Positions 15,074 through 18,145 of a stretch of 18,145 nt of DNA are shown here, in pieces. A program made the position numbers and the translations under genes. The notes beneath the pieces were generated by a model, which had not been told where the DNA came from, ran no database searches, and was given only the letters and a program-made list of their open reading frames with translations. Position 1 is the first letter of the stretch. The number at the start of each line of letters is the position of its first letter. This stretch comes from JAAYZQ01 sp034428935 (GTDB lineage: Bacteria; Chloroflexota; Anaerolineae; JAAYZQ01), in the NCBI GenBank assembly GCA_034428935.1, contig DAOUHB010000210.1:1-18145 (forward strand). Direction: 5' to 3'.

Positions 15074-17071
15074 CTACAGGCCCACGCCCAGGAAGCGAGC
15101 GCCCTGGTAGACGACCAGGCCGGCGGTCAGGGAGACGGCCAGCATGAGGGCCACGCTCAGGCCCGTCCAGCCCCAGGAGCGGGTCTCCTGGCGAATGGCG
15201 GCGGTGGTGGCCACGCAGGGGATAAAGAGCACCTGCACGACGAGGAAGGAGAGGGCCGCCGCCGGGGCCAGGACGCCACCCAGGGCGGCGGCCAGGCCCA
15301 TTCCCTCCTGCCCGGCGCCATAGAGCACGGCCAGGGTGGGGATGGTGTTCTCCTTGCGGACAAAGCTGGCGATGAGGGCGACGATCATGGGCCAGGGCAG
15401 GCCCAGGAGGCTGCCGGCGGGCGCCAGCCAACGGCCGACGATGCCCAGGTAGCTGCCCTCGATCTTGCCGCCGGGAAAGGTCGACAGCGCCCAGAGGACG
15501 ATGGACACGACGACGATGATGGTGCCCGCGCCCTTGATGAAATCCCACAGCCGCTGCCAGACCGACAGGGCGATGGTGCGCAGGTTGGGCGTGTGGTAGA
15601 GGGGCAACTCCATGATGAAGGCATTGTGCTCGCCTCCCAGGAGCAGCTCGTGCAGGGCAAAGCCGACCGCGGCCACGACGATGAGGCTGAGGGCGACCAG
15701 GCTCCACGACACCCAGGCCGCCCCGGCCCCGAAAAAGATGGGCGCCAGCATGGCGACCACCGCCGTGCGGGCCGAACAGGGCACGATGGGCGCCAGGAGA
15801 ATGGTCTGCAGGCGGGCCTTGCGCGACTCGACGATGCGGCAGCCCATGACCGCCGGCACGTTGCAGCCAAAACCCAGGAACAACGGCAAGAAGCTGCGGC
15901 CGTGCAGGCCAATGACGTGCATGAAGCGGTCCATGACGTAGGCGCCGCGGGCCATGTAGCCCACGTCGTCCAGGAAGGCGAGGACGGTGAAAAAGACCAG
16001 GAGGATGGGCATAAGGGTGAGGACCGTGCCCGCCCCGGCGATGATGCCGTCGGCCAGGACACCCGACACCCAGGGCGGTGCCCCGGCCAGGGCCGTGCGC
16101 ACTGCCGCGGCTCCCCCCTGGACCAGTGTGGCATCCAGGAGCTCCTCCAGGGGAATGCCCACCGTGTAGGTCAGCCAGAAGAGCAGGCCCAGGACCGCCA
16201 GGAGAATACCCAGGCCCCACAGGGGGTGGGTTGCCCACCGGTCCAGTCGATCGGTGAGCTGGATCTGGCCGGCCCGGGGGCGGACCACCGCGGCGCGGAC
16301 CATGCGGCCGATCCAGTCGTAGCGCCCGCCCGCCACGGCCAGCACGGCGTCTTCGTGCTGCAAGAGCAGGTCGTGCACCGCCTCCCACTCCTCGTCATCC
16401 AGCCGGTCGCGCACCAGGTCAGTGATCTCGTCGTCGCCCTCCAGGACTTTGAGGGCCACCCAGTCCTCGGGGTAGCCGGCCGGCACCCGCCCGGCAATGA
16501 GGCGCAGCAGCTCGTCCAGGACGGCGCGGTGGTCGGCGCGGATCTCCGGGCGGTTGTGCCCTCCGGCCTCGCCCCGGGCGGCCCGCACCGCCGCGTCCAT
16601 CAGCTCCCGCACACCCTCGTTGTGCGTGGCAACCATGGGCACCACGGGCAGGCCCAGGGCAGCCTCCAGGACGTGGGCTTCGATCCGCAGCCCCTGCTGA
16701 TGCGCGACGTCGGTCATGTTCAGACCCACGACGATGGGCACGCGCAGGTACAGCAGCTCGGCCACCAGGTAGAGGTTGCGCTCCAGGGCCGAAGCGTCGG
16801 CGATGACGGCCACCACCTCGGGCCGTTCCTGCAATAAGAAATCCCGGGCGTCGCGCTCCTCGGGCGAGTTGGCCGTGAGGCTGTAGGTGCCGGGCAGGTC
16901 GACGACGTGCACGTCGACGCCGCCGTGGCGATAGTGGCCGCAGCGGTGTTCGCAGGTCTTGCCCGGCCAGTTGCTGACGTACTGTGAGAGTCCGGTGAGA
17001 AGCGTGAAGACAGTGGACTTGCCCACGTTGGGCTGTCCCGCAAGCGCGACGGTAATGAACTCACCTGCCAT
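15074..17071 (-). CDS. feoB: Ferrous iron transporter FeoB
   Basis: This 665-residue inner-membrane protein drives Fe(II) uptake with an N-terminal G domain. G1 is GQPNVGKST (12-20), the switch I/G2 threonine is T39 (NWPGKT), G3 is DLPG (58-61) and G4 is NMTD (118-121). A helical linker follows to about 280, then the transmembrane domain. Both Gate motifs are present: GFGCNVPAVMGCR with PCSARTAVVAML, and FIPCVATTAAIRQE. ATG 17071 has AAGGAG 6 nt upstream; the open frame extends to 17101 through the operator and is not preferred. No feoA or feoC is seen here. Unusually, switch I is followed by C40, H42, C44, H46 and H49. It is transcribed from its own promoter, which carries a dyad, divergent from the MerR gene. 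Confidence 0.95.
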   Translation of the reverse strand: MAGEFITVALAGQPNVGKSTVFTLLTGLSQYVSNWPGKTCEHRCGHYRHGGVDVHVVDLPGTYSLTANSPEERDARDFLLQERPEVVAVIADASALERNLYLVAELLYLRVPIVVGLNMTDVAHQQGLRIEAHVLEAALGLPVVPMVATHNEGVRELMDAAVRAARGEAGGHNRPEIRADHRAVLDELLRLIAGRVPAGYPEDWVALKVLEGDDEITDLVRDRLDDEEWEAVHDLLLQHEDAVLAVAGGRYDWIGRMVRAAVVRPRAGQIQLTDRLDRWATHPLWGLGILLAVLGLLFWLTYTVGIPLEELLDATLVQGGAAAVRTALAGAPPWVSGVLADGIIAGAGTVLTLMPILLVFFTVLAFLDDVGYMARGAYVMDRFMHVIGLHGRSFLPLFLGFGCNVPAVMGCRIVESRKARLQTILLAPIVPCSARTAVVAMLAPIFFGAGAAWVSWSLVALSLIVVAAVGFALHELLLGGEHNAFIMELPLYHTPNLRTIALSVWQRLWDFIKGAGTIIVVVSIVLWALSTFPGGKIEGSYLGIVGRWLAPAGSLLGLPWPMIVALIASFVRKENTIPTLAVLYGAGQEGMGLAAALGGVLAPAAALSFLVVQVLFIPCVATTAAIRQETRSWGWTGLSVALMLAVSLTAGLVVYQGARFLGVGL

Positions 17072-17083
17072 AGGAAGCTCCTT

Positions 17084-17102
17084 ATTGCGACTTGGTCGCA
17101 AT
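17084..17102. promoter_or_regulatory. 19-bp dyad operator at the feoB transcription start
   Basis: Read on the minus strand, ATTGCGAC-CAA-GTCGCAAT is a perfect 8-bp inverted repeat with a 3-nt centre. It begins 5 bp after the -10 box and ends just before the AAGGAG ribosome-binding site, so a bound repressor would block initiation. The 19-bp size suits a Fur- or DtxR-type metalloregulator, but I do not recognise a specific consensus. Confidence 0.65.
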
Positions 17103-17106
17103 TAGC

Positions 17107-17135
17107 ATCATAGCACAGAACAAATAGAAGCGCAA
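17107..17135 (-). promoter_or_regulatory. Sigma-70-type promoter of feoB
   Basis: On the minus strand TTGCGC (17130-17135), 17 bp, TATGAT (17107-17112). Transcription should start near 17100, inside the dyad at 17084-17102. Confidence 0.78.
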
Positions 17136-17226
17136 GTGAGGGATGTGGCTGGGGATAGGCTGCCGGCGACACGAAAACACGAAACGATCCAGGCGGTTTC
17201 TTAGGGAAACTGGGCCTGCTTCGGCC

Positions 17227-17257
17227 TTGACTCTGACGTTACGTCAGGGTGTATAAT
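17227..17257 (+). promoter_or_regulatory. MerR-type promoter with 19-bp spacer and central dyad
   Basis: TTGACT (17227-17232) and TATAAT (17252-17257) are 19 bp apart, the stretched spacing typical of promoters activated by MerR-family proteins. A perfect 7-1-7 dyad, CTGACGT-T-ACGTCAG (17233-17247), fills the spacer; extending it to 17230-17250 adds three pairs with one mismatch. It drives the adjacent MerR-family gene, so autoregulation is expected. Confidence 0.88.
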
Positions 17258-17275
17258 GCTCGCCAGGAGGATCGC

Positions 17276-18046
17276 ATGACAGCCTATACTGTAAGCCAGT
17301 TGGCCAGGATCGCAGGGGTCAGTGTCCGGACGCTGCACCACTACGATCACATCGGGCTCTTGAGGCCATCGAACCGGACCGAGGCGGGGTATCGCCTGTA
17401 CGGGAAGGCGGATTTGTTCCGCTTGCAACAGATCCTGTTCTTCCGAGAGCTGGACGTGCCGCTGGAACAGGTGCGCGACATCCTGGACGATCCCGGGTTC
17501 GACCAGGTGGCAGCGCTGGAGCACCATCGCCTGTTGTTGCAGAGGCGGGTGGAGCGGTTGATGCGACTCCTGAAAACCGTCGACAAGACGATCGCGAAAC
17601 TAACGGAGGACGAGATGGAACTCACAGACAAGGAGCTGTACGAGGGATTCAGCGGGGAACAGATCGAGCGCTACAAGCGCGAAGCGCGCGAGATGTACGG
17701 TTCGGAGCAGGTGGACGAGTCGGAGCGCAAGGTCAAGAAGATGTCCCGCGAGCAATGGCAGGCCGTCAGGGCCGAAGGCGATGCGGTCACCCGGGGCATG
17801 GCCGCCCTGGTGGGCCGCGATCCGGGCGACCCGGAGGTGCAGGAGCTGATGGCCCGCCATCACGCCTGGATCGAGAACTTTTACCACTGCCCCGCCGAGG
17901 TGTTCCGCGGCCTGGGCCAGCTCTACACCAGCCACCCGGAATTCCGGGCCACCTACGACCGCTACGCGCCCAACCTGGCCGACTTTATGGCCGCGGCCAT
18001 GGCGCACTATGCGGACGAGGTGCTGGAAAAGAAAGAGGCAAAGTAG
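17276..18046 (+). CDS. MerR-family transcriptional regulator with TipAS-type effector domain
   Basis: This 256-residue activator has an N-terminal winged helix (YTVSQLARIAGVSVRTLHHYDHIGLLRPSNRTEAGYR is the standard MerR DNA-binding pattern, residues 4-40). A dimerisation coiled coil (about 76-110) is followed by a C-terminal all-alpha TipAS-like domain (about 120-250). The segment around NFYHCPAEVFRGLGQLYTSHPEF matches the core of TipAS antibiotic-binding domains. C205 lies near the place of the cysteine that captures thiopeptides in TipAL; this correspondence is inference. ATG 17276 has AGGAGG 5 nt upstream. The open frame starts at 17249 inside the promoter dyad, so that start is rejected. 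No efflux pump gene follows within the window, so its target beyond itself is unknown. Confidence 0.92.
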   Translation: MTAYTVSQLARIAGVSVRTLHHYDHIGLLRPSNRTEAGYRLYGKADLFRLQQILFFRELDVPLEQVRDILDDPGFDQVAALEHHRLLLQRRVERLMRLLKTVDKTIAKLTEDEMELTDKELYEGFSGEQIERYKREAREMYGSEQVDESERKVKKMSREQWQAVRAEGDAVTRGMAALVGRDPGDPEVQELMARHHAWIENFYHCPAEVFRGLGQLYTSHPEFRATYDRYAPNLADFMAAAMAHYADEVLEKKEAK

Positions 18047-18063
18047 CCCAGAAAACGAGCCCG

Positions 18064-18120
18064 CGCTGGTTTCGACCAGCGTGAGATAGGCGCGCCCCGG
18101 GCGATCAGTCCGGGGCGCGC
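18064..18120 (+). terminator. Two consecutive GC hairpins after the MerR gene
   Basis: First hairpin: 7-bp stem CGCTGGT/ACCAGCG (18064-18070 and 18075-18081) around a TTCG loop. Second: 11-bp all-GC stem (18090-18100 and 18110-18120) around a 9-nt loop. They begin 18 bp after the stop codon. Neither is followed by a T-tract, so they may be a weak terminator or may protect the 3' end of the mRNA. Confidence 0.5.
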
Positions 18121-18145
18121 GCTGCACCGTTGCCGAGCAACTCGG

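Noticed and set aside
15593..16837. 414-codon open frame antisense to feoB
   Set aside because: Same GC-driven shadow effect; the sense strand has intact FeoB motifs.
18047..18145. Possible tRNA or structured RNA at the right end
   Set aside because: Two GC hairpins with a GGTTTCGACC loop are present, but no acceptor stem, anticodon arm or T-loop consensus can be assembled.

Overview
This is a GC-rich bacterial window (clearly above 60% G+C by eye) with tightly packed genes on both strands. Gene content, protein style and the repeat families suggest an uncultured Chloroflexota (Anaerolineae-like) lineage; that placement is inference from family resemblance, not proof. Nearly every transcription unit starts with an easily read sigma-70-type promoter (TTGNNN, 16-19 bp, TANNNT), and several of these promoters decide which start codon can be right.

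Layout. 1-128: C-terminal tail of an IS transposase entering from the left edge. 149-385: a tandem array of GC-rich palindromes spaced about 40 bp apart; the IS end seems to cut the first one. 413-2226 (minus): GNAT acetyltransferase followed by a beta-hydroxyacid dehydrogenase, probably one operon. 2384-3469 (minus): GHMP-family sugar kinase whose stop codon lies inside a long AT-rich hairpin repeat. 3581-4714 (minus): stand-alone CHC2/TOPRIM primase-like protein, divergent from 4955-7051 (plus): phosphate acetyltransferase. 7174-7923 (plus): TerC-family membrane protein, overlapping tail-to-tail with 7904-8497 (minus): SAM methyltransferase. The methyltransferase is divergent from 8734-10398 (plus): acetolactate-synthase-like ThDP enzyme. 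10889-14101 (plus): large secreted subtilase after a roughly 300-nt leader, ended by a strong terminator. 14166-15026 (minus): lipoprotein with a duplicated Cys-containing domain, just downstream of 15074-17071 (minus): FeoB iron transporter. 17276-18046 (plus): MerR/TipA-type regulator, divergent from feoB.

How the genes work together. Most units look independent. The clearest functional links are the GNAT/dehydrogenase pair, the feoB/lipoprotein pair (47 nt apart behind one promoter that carries a 19-bp dyad at the transcription start), and the MerR gene, whose promoter has the 19-bp spacer and dyad of autoregulated MerR promoters. Pta has no acetate kinase beside it here.

I do not see a complete undescribed defence or biosynthetic system. 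The observations most worth checking are the 40-bp palindrome array with the IS junction, a Cys/His cluster in the switch I region of FeoB, the feoB operator, the duplicated lipoprotein domain, and a subtilase in which a beta-rich module appears to be inserted into a DUF11-like domain.
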